Part shown: piece after piece, positions 53,720 through 62,040 of the stretch
Layout of the letters: every line of letters begins with the position of its first letter
Numbering within the stretch: the first letter of the stretch is position 1
DNA from: Saccharomonospora azurea NA-128
GTDB lineage: Bacteria > Actinomycetota > Actinomycetes > Mycobacteriales > Pseudonocardiaceae
Direction: 5' to 3'
Assembly (NCBI RefSeq): GCF_000231055.2
Contig: NZ_CM001466.1
Coordinates: forward strand, 135,343 to 199,342
Length of the DNA stretch: 64,000 nucleotides
The notes under the pieces: model-generated
Seen by the model: only the letters and a program-made list of their open reading frames with translations
Database searches by the model: none
What the model was told of the DNA's origin: nothing
Translations under genes and position numbers: made by a program

Positions 53720-54567
53720 GGCTGCTCCGAGCGTTGCCGATGGTCCGGCTGGTGCACCGCGGCGAACGAGTACGGCGGCCACGGCCCGGTCAGTTCGACC
53801 CGTACCGCCTCGTGCTCGGCGTCGAGTGCGCGGACCAGCTCGGCGAAGGCGTTCGCCCGGTCGTCGTCCACGAGGTAGGCGCCGTTGAGCACCATGTGAG
53901 CCCGCTCGCCCGACAGCTTCGGGTCCTGCGGCGCGTGGCGGCGGTAGGCCACGGCCGCCTCGGCCAGGCGCGAGTGCAGCCGCTCGCCGTGTTCCGCGGC
54001 GATCCGCTCGCCCGTCTCCCTCGCCGACAGGGCGGCCTTGCGCCGCCTCAGGTAGGCGGCGCCCGACCCGCCCGCCGTCGCCGAGGCTGTGCTGGCGGTG
54101 GTGGCCGGTGTCGGGGCTTCGGTCGACGCGAGCGCGGCCGGATCGGTGTAGACCTTGACGCCCCACTCGGTCCGGCCGGTGAGGGCGTCCAGCGTGGTGG
54201 CGAACTCGGCCCTGCTCTCGTCGACGAGCTCCCGGACGCGGTCGTCGTCGAAGCACACCGTGGCCAGCCGCAACGGCACCGCCGCCGAGGCGGCACCGGA
54301 CACGGCGGCCACGACGGCGTCGTGCGCGCGGGCGGTGGCGGCGAGCCAGTCGAGGTCCTCCAGGTTGCGGCGCAGCGCCTGCTCGCCGAACTCGGCGAGC
54401 GACACGGGACTGACCACCGCGATCAGCGGGTCGCCGCCCGCCTCCGCGGGCACCGGGACGCCGCTCACCGGTGCGTCGGCGACCCCGCGCAGTTCCTCCA
54501 GCAACGTCACGTCGAGTCCCCGAGCCACCGCGTACAGCCACCGTCCGGTCGTCGGTTCCTCAGCCAT
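53716..54567 (-). CDS. gvpL: Gas vesicle protein GvpL/GvpF family (second copy)
   Basis: A 283-residue GvpF/L protein: WLYAVARGLD at the start, VVSPVSLAEFGEQALRRNLE (about 51-70), VPLRLATVCFDDDRVRELV (about 96-114) and WGVKVYTD (about 134-141). These proteins interact with GvpA during shell growth. An Ala/Thr-rich insert (about 150-168) lengthens the middle. Its start overlaps gvpJ by 8 bases and its stop overlaps gvpS. Confidence 0.9.
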   Translation of the reverse strand: MAEEPTTGRWLYAVARGLDVTLLEELRGVADAPVSGVPVPAEAGGDPLIAVVSPVSLAEFGEQALRRNLEDLDWLAATARAHDAVVAAVSGAASAAVPLRLATVCFDDDRVRELVDESRAEFATTLDALTGRTEWGVKVYTDPAALASTEAPTPATTASTASATAGGSGAAYLRRRKAALSARETGERIAAEHGERLHSRLAEAAVAYRRHAPQDPKLSGERAHMVLNGAYLVDDDRANAFAELVRALDAEHEAVRVELTGPWPPYSFAAVHQPDHRQRSEQP

Positions 54568-54991
54568 CTCGTTCCTCCGGTACCGGCTCGGCGTCGATCA
54601 CGTCCTCCACGCGCGGCGCGCCAGCCTCGACCTGCGTGGACGAGCGCGCCTCCAGCGCTTCGAGGCGCCGACGCAACTCGCGGTTCTCGCGTTCGAGCTC
54701 GTTCTGCCTGTCCGTGTCGACCTTCTTGTGTCCGTTGTCGCCGGTGAGCCAGGGGTCGTTCTCCCACCAGTTGATGCCGACTTCCTTGGCCGTCTCCAGG
54801 GAGGCGACCACGAGGCGCAGCTTGATCGTCAGCAGCTCGATGTCGAGCAGGTTCACCTGGATGTCGCCCGCGATCACGAGTCCCTTGTCGAGGACCCGTT
54901 CCAGGATGTCGCCGAGGTTCGCGGGCTGATGACTCGCCGCCGAACCCACCGACGACGTCAACGCCGAACCGGGGCGTCCCGATGAGGTCAT
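54560..54991 (-). CDS. gvpJ: GvpJ-type gas vesicle protein with coiled-coil tail
   Basis: A 143-residue GvpA-family protein. The GvpA core is LERVLDKGLVIAGDIQVNLL (about 30-49) and LLTIKLRLVVASLETAKEVG (about 53-72), followed by the INWWENDPWL extension typical of actinobacterial GvpJ, then a heptad-like coil RQNELERENRELRRRLEALE. Probably a nucleator or tip/rib component of the vesicle. Confidence 0.9.
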   Translation of the reverse strand: MTSSGRPGSALTSSVGSAASHQPANLGDILERVLDKGLVIAGDIQVNLLDIELLTIKLRLVVASLETAKEVGINWWENDPWLTGDNGHKKVDTDRQNELERENRELRRRLEALEARSSTQVEAGAPRVEDVIDAEPVPEERDG

Positions 54992-55033
54992 GTGCTTCGT
55001 GCCTTTCCTGCGTGCTGTGGTGCGCCGAGTCCC

Positions 55034-55312
55034 TCACTCGGTACGGCCGCGTGCGTAGCGCCGGGTGCGCCGGTACGACACCAGCTCGCCGTCCGGCTCC
55101 AGATCCACCTCGTACAGGCCGAGGATGTTGGCCGTGGAGGGCACGCGGCTCTCCTCCACGACCTCCACCTCCGCTAGCCAGCCCTCCTCGGTGGGGCGGA
55201 CGGAGGTGACGCCGAGCGTCTGCCGCTTGGTGAGCCGTTCGATGTGGCCGAGGGCGAGTTCGGCGGCCTCCGTGGCGGTCACCTCGTCGAGGTCCTGAGC
55301 CATCGCCGTCAC
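55034..55312 (-). CDS. gvpO: Gas vesicle protein GvpO
   Basis: A 92-residue GvpO: the family pattern GWLAEVEVVEESRVPSTANI (about 44-63), LGLYEVDLEPDGELVSYRRT (about 64-83) and RRYARG is complete. The start is GTG 55312, overlapping the gvpG stop, or ATG 55303. In haloarchaea GvpO is essential for vesicle formation. Confidence 0.88.
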   Translation of the reverse strand: MTAMAQDLDEVTATEAAELALGHIERLTKRQTLGVTSVRPTEEGWLAEVEVVEESRVPSTANILGLYEVDLEPDGELVSYRRTRRYARGRTE

Positions 55313-55572
55313 CGCTCTCCGGCGATGTCAGAGCCCGGGTCGGTTCCGTCGTAGCCGGTGAGCCTGCCGAGGGCCCGCTGCTGGATCTCGGCCTCTTCCT
55401 CGGCCGTGATCTCGCCCGCGGCGCGGGCCTCCTCGGCGGCTTCCAGCTCCCGGCGCACCGACGCGGGGTCGTAGAGCTCGCGGTCCACCTGTTCGCGGAT
55501 CACGTCCGCCAGGGACACGACCGCGCGCACCGGCGCCAGGGGTAGCCCCAGAATCGTCGTCACCAGTCCCAC
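55309..55572 (-). CDS. gvpG: Gas vesicle protein GvpG
   Basis: An 87-residue GvpG with the conserved start LVTTILGLPLAPVRAVVSLA (about 3-22), then a charged helical tail ELEAAEEARAAGEITAEEEA. GTG 55572 follows AAGGAGG by 7 bases. It lies 41 bases after gvpF. Confidence 0.88.
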   Translation of the reverse strand: MGLVTTILGLPLAPVRAVVSLADVIREQVDRELYDPASVRRELEAAEEARAAGEITAEEEAEIQQRALGRLTGYDGTDPGSDIAGER

Positions 55573-55613
55573 GTCGGTGCCTCCTTCGTTCTTCTGCTGC
55601 CGCTTCGGCGGGG

Positions 55614-56417
55614 TCAACCGCCGGGGCGGGTGGTGTGGACGAAGTCGTAGGGCGCGAGCGGGCCCAGCAACTTCAGATTCACGCGCTCGCCCCACTGCGT
55701 GGCGAGGTCGTCGGCCACCTGCTCCAGTTCCCGCTGCTCGGCCACGCTCGCCAGGCAGGCGAGGTAGACGGCGTCGCGCTCGTGCGTCGCCTCCCGCACG
55801 ACCACGTCGACGCCGAGCTCCTCCAGAGCCCGCACGGCGCTGCCGGTGTCGGCCTCGCGTTTGGCGGCGATGGTGTTGGCGATCAGTTCCCCCAGCGCCA
55901 GGCGTTCGTTGCGGGTCGCTTCCTCGGGCTTGTCGCGGATCGCGTCGCGGAGCCGCTGTGCGTCGGAGCTCTCCTCGATGATCTCGCTGATGATCGCGCG
56001 CTCGTCGTAGCGGCCCTTGAGGATGTACTGCGCCTGGCCCTCCAACTCGGTCAGGGCGGCGGCGAACTCGTCGTGGTGGTCGGCGAGCAGCTCGTCCGTG
56101 ACCGCGTCCCGGTCGGTGACCACCGCGCCGAACCGCAGCGGCAGCACGGGCACCTCGCCCGCGGAGGCGTCGAGGATCCGCGCGTGCGCGGTCAGGTCGT
56201 CCGGGGTTCCGAGTGGACGGTCCACCGGGATCTCGCTGACGAGCGCGGCGATGTCGCCGTGCCGCACCGTCTCGATCGTGCCGGGCGGGTCGCCGATGCC
56301 CTTCACCTCGTCGTCGGTCTCCACATCGGACGGAACGATGCCGTAGATGTAGATCGCGGTCCGCGCGCCGGTCTCCTGATCGCTCCGGTCGGCCTCCCGG
56401 GTCGCTGCCTGCGCCAC
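55614..56417 (-). CDS. gvpF: Gas vesicle protein GvpF/GvpL family
   Basis: A 267-residue GvpF: AIYIYGIVPSDVETD near the start, HGDIAALVSEIPVDRPLGTP (about 53-72), VLPLRFGAVVTDRDAV (about 91-106), and a C-terminal GPLAPYDFVH. It directly follows gvpA, start codon abutting the gvpA stop, as in Streptomyces clusters. It is thought to be an accessory or inner-face shell protein. Confidence 0.92.
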   Translation of the reverse strand: MAQAATREADRSDQETGARTAIYIYGIVPSDVETDDEVKGIGDPPGTIETVRHGDIAALVSEIPVDRPLGTPDDLTAHARILDASAGEVPVLPLRFGAVVTDRDAVTDELLADHHDEFAAALTELEGQAQYILKGRYDERAIISEIIEESSDAQRLRDAIRDKPEEATRNERLALGELIANTIAAKREADTGSAVRALEELGVDVVVREATHERDAVYLACLASVAEQRELEQVADDLATQWGERVNLKLLGPLAPYDFVHTTRPGG

Positions 56418-56786
56418 TTACGACCTCCTCTCGTCGGTCTCGGTCTCACCGAGCACGTCGCGCAACTTGTCGCCGGCCGCCTCCAAGGCGCCCTTGGTCC
56501 GCGACTTGGCGGCGCCCGAATTCATGTCCTCGATGAGCTCGGGAAGCCCCTTCTTGTCGTCGTCGGCCACCTGCAACCGATTGGTGGCCTCGGCGAACCG
56601 CAGATAGGTGTCCACGCTGGCCACCACGATGCGCGCGTCGATGGTCAGCAACTCGATGCCGACCAGCGACACCCGCACGTAGGCGTCGATCACCAGACCC
56701 TTGTCCAGGATCGTGTCGATCACGTCGGCCAGACCGGACGGCGACGGACCCCCGCCGCCTCCGGTCGCTGCTACTGCCGTGGTCAC
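56418..56786 (-). CDS. gvpA: Major gas vesicle structural protein GvpA
   Basis: Forms the ribbed gas-permeable protein shell. The GvpA core is [20 protein letters not shown] (about 18-37) and [20 protein letters not shown] (about 40-59), then [12 protein letters not shown]. At 122 residues it is longer than the usual 70, because of a charged C-terminal tail (about 72-122) common in actinobacterial GvpA. GTG 56786 follows GGAGG. Confidence 0.93.
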   Translation of the reverse strand: MTTAVAATGGGGGPSPSGLADVIDTILDKGLVIDAYVRVSLVGIELLTIDARIVVASVDTYLRFAEATNRLQVADDDKKGLPELIEDMNSGAAKSRTKGALEAAGDKLRDVLGETETDERRS

Positions 56787-56804
56787 GTGGTACGTCCTCC
56801 TTCG

Positions 56805-57914
56805 TCACCGACGCGCACGGGCGCGCCGCGCGGGCCGCCGCTCGCCGGTGTCCTCGTCGTCCTGCTCGTCGTCCGACGAGGACTCGTCCTCGTCGGCGTA
56901 GTCCTCGTCCTCGTCCTCTCCCTCGTCGTAGTCCTCGCCCTCGTATTCGTCCTCGTCCCAGTCCTCATCGGACTCGGACCCGCTGTCGGAGTCGTCCCGG
57001 TCGCGGGGGCGGCCCTCACTGCCGTCGTCCACGACCTCGCCGTCGTGGATCGTGCCGTGCCAGCCCTCGACCTCGTCCGGATTCAGCAGCGTCTGCGTCA
57101 TGACGTGGCGCCGGAAGTGCTTGAGCTCCAGGCGGACGCGGCGGCCCTGGGCGCGCCACAGGTTGCCGGTCTGCTCGAAGAAGCCCTGCGGGTGGTACTC
57201 CAGCACCACGAGGATCCGGGTGAGCCGGGGAGCCAACTCGTGGAACGTCACCGCGCCGTCGACGTAGCCTTTCGCGCCCTTCGACCGCCACACGATGTGC
57301 TGGTCCGGCACCTGGTCGGTGATCGTGGCCTCCCACGTCCGGTGCGACCAGAGGATCTGGGCCTTCCAGTTCAGCTTCTCGTCGGACTCCTGCTCGACGT
57401 TCTCGACCTTCTTCATGAAGGACGGGAAGTCGGTGAACCGGGTCCACTGGTCGTAGGCGACCTCGACGGGCACGCCCACGTCGATGGACTCCACGATGTT
57501 GGTGAGCTTCAGCCCACCGCCCTTCTTGCCCGAGCCGCCGCCGAAGGCCTTCTTGACCTTCTCGCCGACCTTCGAGACACCCGTGCTGAGCGCGGCGCCC
57601 ACGGGGCTCTTGCCCTCGGCCAGCTTCTTCGCACCCGTGAGCGCTGTCATCAGCCCTCCGTCGCCCTGACCGGTGGCGTAGTCGGTGAGCCGCCCGGCCG
57701 ACTCGCTGACCTTGCCGGCGACCATGGAGCCCGCCTTCTTCGCCGCGACACCGGCGAGCGTGCTCAACGCGCTGGTCAGCTCGCCGCCCGGAGCGGCCTC
57801 GCCGACCTTCTTCGCGGCGTCACCGGCCTTGTCGCCCGCCTTACTCGCGGTCTTGGCCGTGCCCTTGGCCGTGCTCGATGCCTTGTCCGCGGCCGCGCGT
57901 GCTGCCCTGGTCAT
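56805..57914 (-). CDS. SRPBCC-domain protein of the gas vesicle cluster (GvpZ-like position)
   Basis: A 369-residue protein with three parts: a Lys/Ala-rich N-terminus (about 1-130, KASSTAKGTAKTASKAGDKA), a SRPBCC/cyclase-dehydrase domain (about 135-285; NIVESIDVGVPVEVAYDQWT, FPSFMKKVENVEQ, WRSKGAKGYVDG), and a very acidic, disordered tail (about 300-360) rich in DE and S before a basic end. It lies in the operon just before gvpA. SRPBCC proteins often occur in actinobacterial gvp clusters; a lipid or shell-stabilising role is a guess. Confidence 0.75.
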   Translation of the reverse strand: MTRAARAAADKASSTAKGTAKTASKAGDKAGDAAKKVGEAAPGGELTSALSTLAGVAAKKAGSMVAGKVSESAGRLTDYATGQGDGGLMTALTGAKKLAEGKSPVGAALSTGVSKVGEKVKKAFGGGSGKKGGGLKLTNIVESIDVGVPVEVAYDQWTRFTDFPSFMKKVENVEQESDEKLNWKAQILWSHRTWEATITDQVPDQHIVWRSKGAKGYVDGAVTFHELAPRLTRILVVLEYHPQGFFEQTGNLWRAQGRRVRLELKHFRRHVMTQTLLNPDEVEGWHGTIHDGEVVDDGSEGRPRDRDDSDSGSESDEDWDEDEYEGEDYDEGEDEDEDYADEDESSSDDEQDDEDTGERRPARRARARR

Positions 57915-57917
57915 GGC

Positions 57918-58577
57918 TCACCTCCCGCTTCTGCGCACCGGGGAGCGGCCTGCCGAGGAGCGTGCTCGCGTGCGCGGGCGTGCTTCGGTCTCGCCGTCGT
58001 CCGTGGCGGCTGCGCGGTCGGCGTCCTCGGCCTGTTCGCGGCGCCGACGGACCGGACGCCGATTGCCCTCACCCGATGACGGGCGACGCCGGGGACGAGG
58101 AAGAGCAGGTTCCGACTCCTCGTCGTCGGCCGACCGGCGAGCTCGCCTGCGGGTCCCCGGTCGCCGATCCGGCTCCGCCGACTCCTCGGCGATCTCGGTG
58201 GCTTCCGACGTCTCCTCGGGCTCGCGGCCCTGCTCGGTGGAATCCGGCTCCTCCTCGCCGGCGTCGCCGGTGTCCTCGCTGCCGCCGGTATCACCGGCCA
58301 GCCTCTCCGTCAGCGACTCGATGCGTGAGGTCGCCGCCCTGGTCGCTGCCGCGCGGGCGGCCCCCAGCAGCTCTTCCTTCACGCCCCCGGTGAGTTTGCC
58401 CAGTTCGGCCGACTCGCCGAGTTGCGAGAGCCCCGACTTCAGCAGTCCTGTGGCGTTGGTGCCGTGTCTTCCTGTCGCACCGGCCGCGGCGATCATCAGG
58501 GCGAGGCGCATCTTCTTGGTGCGTCCCAAGAGATAACCTGCGATGACCGCGGCGGCGGTCTGCGCGCCGCGCTTCAT
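57918..58577 (-). CDS. Gas vesicle cluster accessory protein (GvpY-like), disordered C-terminus
   Basis: A 219-residue protein, first in the operon. The start AAAVIAGYLLGRTKKMRLAL (about 9-28) is a short hydrophobic anchor with a GRTKK turn, as in the N-terminal protein of other actinobacterial gvp clusters that databases sometimes mislabel. About residues 95-219 are Glu/Asp- then Arg-rich and likely disordered. ATG 58577 lies 38 bases downstream of a sigma-B-type -10 element. Confidence 0.7.
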   Translation of the reverse strand: MKRGAQTAAAVIAGYLLGRTKKMRLALMIAAAGATGRHGTNATGLLKSGLSQLGESAELGKLTGGVKEELLGAARAAATRAATSRIESLTERLAGDTGGSEDTGDAGEEEPDSTEQGREPEETSEATEIAEESAEPDRRPGTRRRARRSADDEESEPALPRPRRRPSSGEGNRRPVRRRREQAEDADRAAATDDGETEARPRTRARSSAGRSPVRRSGR

Positions 58578-58615
58578 GAACGTCTCCTCGATCGGGAGTC
58601 ACGGACCAGCTCCAA

Positions 58616-58641
58616 TTACCCCGTTGGGGTGACAGGGAAAC
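58616..58641 (-). promoter_or_regulatory. Sigma-B/F-type promoter of the gas vesicle operon
   Basis: On the minus strand GTTTCC (58641-58636) and GGGTAA (58621-58616) are separated by exactly 14 bases, the actinobacterial stress-sigma pattern GTTT-N14-16-GGGTA. The predicted 5' leader to the start at 58577 is about 30 bases with GAGGAG ahead of the ATG. Confidence 0.75.
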
Positions 58642-58756
58642 GCTGCTCGACGCGCTCGCCACGTCGAATACTCGATACCGCGCGGCTTGCCGGACCTGGG
58701 CGGGGACCGTGATCGTGACGCTCTAGTCTGTCGGGGGTCGACAGGAGGGGCCACGA

Positions 58757-60532
58757 GTGAGTGAGGGCGACGAGACACTGATCGCCGGGCGTTACCGCCT
58801 GGAACACCAGATCGGCAGCGGTGCGATGGGCGTCGTCTGGCGCGCGATCGACGTCCGACTCGACCGTTCGGTGGCTGTCAAGCAACTGTTGCTGCCGCCG
58901 GGACTGAACGAGACGGAGACCGAGAAGGCACGTCAGCGTGCGTTCCGGGAGGGGCGCATCGCCGCCCGCCTGCAACACCCCAACGCCATCTCGGTGTACA
59001 ACGTCGCCGACCACGAGGGTCAGCCGGTGCTCGTGATGGAGTATCTGCCCTCGCGGAGCCTCGCCGACATCCTCGACCAGCGCGGTGTGCTGCCCCCGGC
59101 CGAGATCGCGGGCGTCGGTGCGCAGGTCGCGGCGGCGCTGGTCAAGGCCCACGACGCGGGCGTCATCCACCGTGACGTCAAGCCGGGCAACATCCTGATC
59201 GCCGACGACGGCATCGCGAAGATCACCGACTTCGGCATCTCACGAGCCGCCGGGGACATCACCGTGACCAGCACGGGTCTGCTGGCGGGCACTCCCGCGT
59301 TCCTGTCACCCGAGACCGCCCGGGGCGCGGAACCCGGCCCCGCCGCCGACGTGTTCTCGCTGGGCGCGACTCTGTATGCGGCGGTGGAGGGCCGGCCGCC
59401 GTTCGAGAACCCCGGCAACGAGATCGCGATGCTGCACGTGGTCGCCGCGGGCCAGATCATCCCGCCGCGGCAGGCCGGGTCGCTGGACAACGTCCTGCGG
59501 GCGATGCTGCACAACGAACCGAACGCGCGCCCGACGATGAAGCAGTGTGAGGCCGCGTTGCGCGCGGTGTCAGAGGGACGGCCCGACGGCCTGGACGCCC
59601 CCACACTGCCGCCGAACCCGGTGCGGGGCTCGACCCGCGTCGCCCTGAACCCGGCGGCCCTGTCGGCGATCCCCGCCTCGCCACAGGCGCCGACCGCGCA
59701 ACCGCCCGGACCCCCCACCCCGACGGGGACGACGCTGCCGCCCGCGGCGGCCGTGCACGGTCAAGGGCCGGGCATGGGGCAGCACCCCACGGGACCTCCC
59801 CAGCACCCCACGGGGCCTTCTCACGGCAGGCATCCCACGGGACCGCCCCACGGCAGGCACCCCACCGGGCCGTCGACCCCGGTGCCGGCGGCTCAGCACG
59901 GGGGCGAGGGCAACGGCGGTTGGTCGCGAGCGCGGGTGGCGACCACCGTGCTCGCCGTGCTCGCCGCGGCGGCGGTGGGCGTCCTGATCGCCGAGCTGCT
60001 GATCAGCGGCTCGGGCGACTCCGGCGACTCCGACGGTGCGCACAGCGCGGACGGTGGGCCGACCACGAGCGTCAGCGTGTCCCAGTCCACGGCCCCTCCT
60101 TCCTCGTCGAGCGCGCCGAGCACCGAGCCGACCACGCAGGAGCCGCAGCCGGACGTGCTGCCCCCGGCCGAGCTCGAGAAGGCGGTCGCCGACTACTACG
60201 CGCTCATGCCGGACGGCGTCGAGCAGGGCTGGCAGATGCTCGGCCCGGGCTTGCAGGCCCAGGGCGAGGACACCTACCTCCAGTTCTGGGACACCATCGA
60301 GGCGGTGCGGATCGTCGGTGGCCCCACCGCGGTGAGCGGCCACGTCGTCGAGGTCGAGGTCGAGTTCACCAAGGCGGACTCCGTCGTCCGCGAGTCGCAC
60401 CGGCTCGGCATGGTGGTCCGCGACGGGAAGGCACTCATCGACAGTGACGAGCTGCTGAACCTCACCGACCTCGGCGAACCCGACGAGGACGAGGACGAAG
60501 AGGACGAGGACGAGCCCGACGAGGACGAGTGA
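58757..60532 (+). CDS. Membrane serine/threonine protein kinase (PknB-like)
   Basis: A 591-residue Hanks-type kinase. Kinase domain about 11-270: glycine loop QIGSGAMGVVWRA, catalytic Lys in VAVKQLLLP, HRDVKPGNIL (about 137-146) and DFGISRAAGD (about 157-166). A Pro/His/Thr-rich linker with HPTGP repeats precedes one membrane helix (about 393-415, VATTVLAVLAAAAVGVLIAE). An extracellular domain (about 470-570) follows, then a run of acidic residues EDEDEEDEDEPDEDE. GTG 58757 follows AGGAGGGG. It diverges from the gvp operon. Confidence 0.9.
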   Translation: MSEGDETLIAGRYRLEHQIGSGAMGVVWRAIDVRLDRSVAVKQLLLPPGLNETETEKARQRAFREGRIAARLQHPNAISVYNVADHEGQPVLVMEYLPSRSLADILDQRGVLPPAEIAGVGAQVAAALVKAHDAGVIHRDVKPGNILIADDGIAKITDFGISRAAGDITVTSTGLLAGTPAFLSPETARGAEPGPAADVFSLGATLYAAVEGRPPFENPGNEIAMLHVVAAGQIIPPRQAGSLDNVLRAMLHNEPNARPTMKQCEAALRAVSEGRPDGLDAPTLPPNPVRGSTRVALNPAALSAIPASPQAPTAQPPGPPTPTGTTLPPAAAVHGQGPGMGQHPTGPPQHPTGPSHGRHPTGPPHGRHPTGPSTPVPAAQHGGEGNGGWSRARVATTVLAVLAAAAVGVLIAELLISGSGDSGDSDGAHSADGGPTTSVSVSQSTAPPSSSSAPSTEPTTQEPQPDVLPPAELEKAVADYYALMPDGVEQGWQMLGPGLQAQGEDTYLQFWDTIEAVRIVGGPTAVSGHVVEVEVEFTKADSVVRESHRLGMVVRDGKALIDSDELLNLTDLGEPDEDEDEEDEDEPDEDE

Positions 60533-60554
60533 CCCGGACGGTCGACGGTCTCGG

Positions 60555-61037
60555 TCAGTCCTCGCTCCCGCGCCGCGGGCGCACCGCCTCGCCGAGATCG
60601 TCGGCGTCCAGGGCGTCGAGTGCCGCGGCGACGTCCGCGTGCACGGCGTCCCCGGTCATCTCGCGTGGTGGCGTGCGTGGGTGGCCCACGGTGACGACCC
60701 GGACGTCGCCGACGTCGTGGAGCGCGCCGGGGTCGGCGTCGACCACGATCATCGCGCGGACCTGGTCGGCGTGCCTGCGCAGGACGTCCAGGACGTCGGG
60801 AGGGTCGCCGTGGACGACGGCGTCGACCGGCCTGCCGAACGCGTCCGCGTCGCCGAGCAGCCGGTCGACCTCGGCCAGGGCCTGTTCGGCCGCGAACCGG
60901 CACCACACGACCTGCCGGCTGCCGGTCAGCTCCCGCCACGCGGAGGGCAGCTCGGCCGGCCCGGAGGGCGGTGCCGGGTCGAACACGAGGACCGTCGGAA
61001 GGTCCGGGGCTCCGTCCCACACCACCGTGGTCGTCAT
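60555..61037 (-). CDS. Hypothetical protein
   Basis: I do not recognise this 160-residue protein. It has alternating hydrophobic strands and helices (VLVFDPAPP, VVWCRFAAEQALAEVDRLL, VDAVVHGDPPDVLDVLRRHA, MIVVDADPG), like a small Rossmann-type or alpha/beta-hydrolase fragment. No signal peptide. Its start overlaps the metallophosphoesterase gene's stop region (ATGA), so both are cotranscribed, and it converges on the kinase gene. Confidence 0.6.
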   Translation of the reverse strand: MTTTVVWDGAPDLPTVLVFDPAPPSGPAELPSAWRELTGSRQVVWCRFAAEQALAEVDRLLGDADAFGRPVDAVVHGDPPDVLDVLRRHADQVRAMIVVDADPGALHDVGDVRVVTVGHPRTPPREMTGDAVHADVAAALDALDADDLGEAVRPRRGSED

Positions 61038-61765
61038 GCGCTCTCTCCGCCGTCCTGGATGCGGTACAGCGCGTACGCCGAGCGGATCACCGGTTGCGCG
61101 ACGTTGCGGACGCGCACTCCGCCGGGCGTGACGCCGTGTTCGCAGCCCGAGTGCGCGTGCCCGTGCAGGGCCAGCGTGGCGCCCGCCTCGTCGACCACCT
61201 CACCGAGTTGGTACGCGCCGAGGAACGGATAGATTTCCAGCGGCTCACCGTGCAGCGTGTCGGGCACGGGGGAGTAGTGCGTGAGCGCCACCCGCACGTC
61301 CGCGTCGAGTTCCTTGAGCGCCGAGCGCAGGGAGTCCGCGATGTCCACCGTGTGCTCCACGAACGCCTTCATCTCCGGTTCGCCGAACGCGCTGGCGCAG
61401 CGCCCCTCGAAACCTCCGCCGAAGCCCTTCACCCCCGCGATGCCGAGCCGGGCCCCGTCGACCGGCAGCACCACACCGTCGCCTTCCAGGACGTGGATCC
61501 CGCCCTCACCGCGCAGGATCGCGGTGACCTCGTCCACGGCCTCGCCGTGGTAGTCGTGGTTGCCGAGCACCGCGACGACCGGGATGCCCAGGTCGGCGAA
61601 CTCGTGCGCGACGATGCGGGCCTCGTCGGGCGTGCCGTGCCGGGTGAGATCGCCCGCCAGCAGGAGGGCGTCGGCTCGCGAGGGCAGGTGCTCCAGCGCC
61701 GGGCGCAGTCTGCCCTGGGCGTCCTCGCCGAGGTGCACGTCCCCGACGGCCGCGAGAGTGATCAT
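61034..61765 (-). CDS. Calcineurin-like metallophosphoesterase
   Basis: A 243-residue phosphoesterase with all dimetal motifs: AAVGDVHLGED (about 5-15), LLAGDLTRHG (about 35-44), VLGNHDYHG (about 66-74), VALTHYSP and LALHGHAHSGCEHG (about 197-210). The substrate (cyclic nucleotide, phospholipid or other) is not indicated. It is flanked by overlaps with the hypothetical and BON genes. Confidence 0.87.
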   Translation of the reverse strand: MITLAAVGDVHLGEDAQGRLRPALEHLPSRADALLLAGDLTRHGTPDEARIVAHEFADLGIPVVAVLGNHDYHGEAVDEVTAILRGEGGIHVLEGDGVVLPVDGARLGIAGVKGFGGGFEGRCASAFGEPEMKAFVEHTVDIADSLRSALKELDADVRVALTHYSPVPDTLHGEPLEIYPFLGAYQLGEVVDEAGATLALHGHAHSGCEHGVTPGGVRVRNVAQPVIRSAYALYRIQDGGESA

Positions 61766-62040
61766 GACAGGACCTCGGTGTCGTCCGGTTCGGTCGCTTC
61801 CACGACGCGGACGTCGTTGTGGAGCCGCAGCTGGGGTTCGCGCTCGTGCAGGACGGCCACGAGATGCTCCTTGCAGGGTTGCGACGAGACGGTGCCGCTG
61901 AGGTAGACGTGCTCGCCGCGGACGTCCACCTGGATGCCGAGCTCCGCCGTGCGCGGGTCCTCGGCGAGCGCTCGCCGCAGTCTCGCCGCCGTGTACTCGG
62001 GGCGCCGGTGCACCTCACCGGGTTCGAGTGGGCCGGACAT
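61762..62040 (-). CDS. BON-domain protein
   Basis: A 92-residue protein that is mostly one BON domain: TAARLRRALAEDPRTAELGI (about 18-37), VDVRGEHVYLSGTVSSQP (about 38-55), and the C-terminal LHNDVRVVEA. BON domains bind phospholipid or act as scaffold. No signal peptide is visible, so it may be cytoplasmic. Its start overlaps the nucleotidyltransferase 3' end by 26 bases. Confidence 0.75.
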   Translation of the reverse strand: MSGPLEPGEVHRRPEYTAARLRRALAEDPRTAELGIQVDVRGEHVYLSGTVSSQPCKEHLVAVLHEREPQLRLHNDVRVVEATEPDDTEVLS

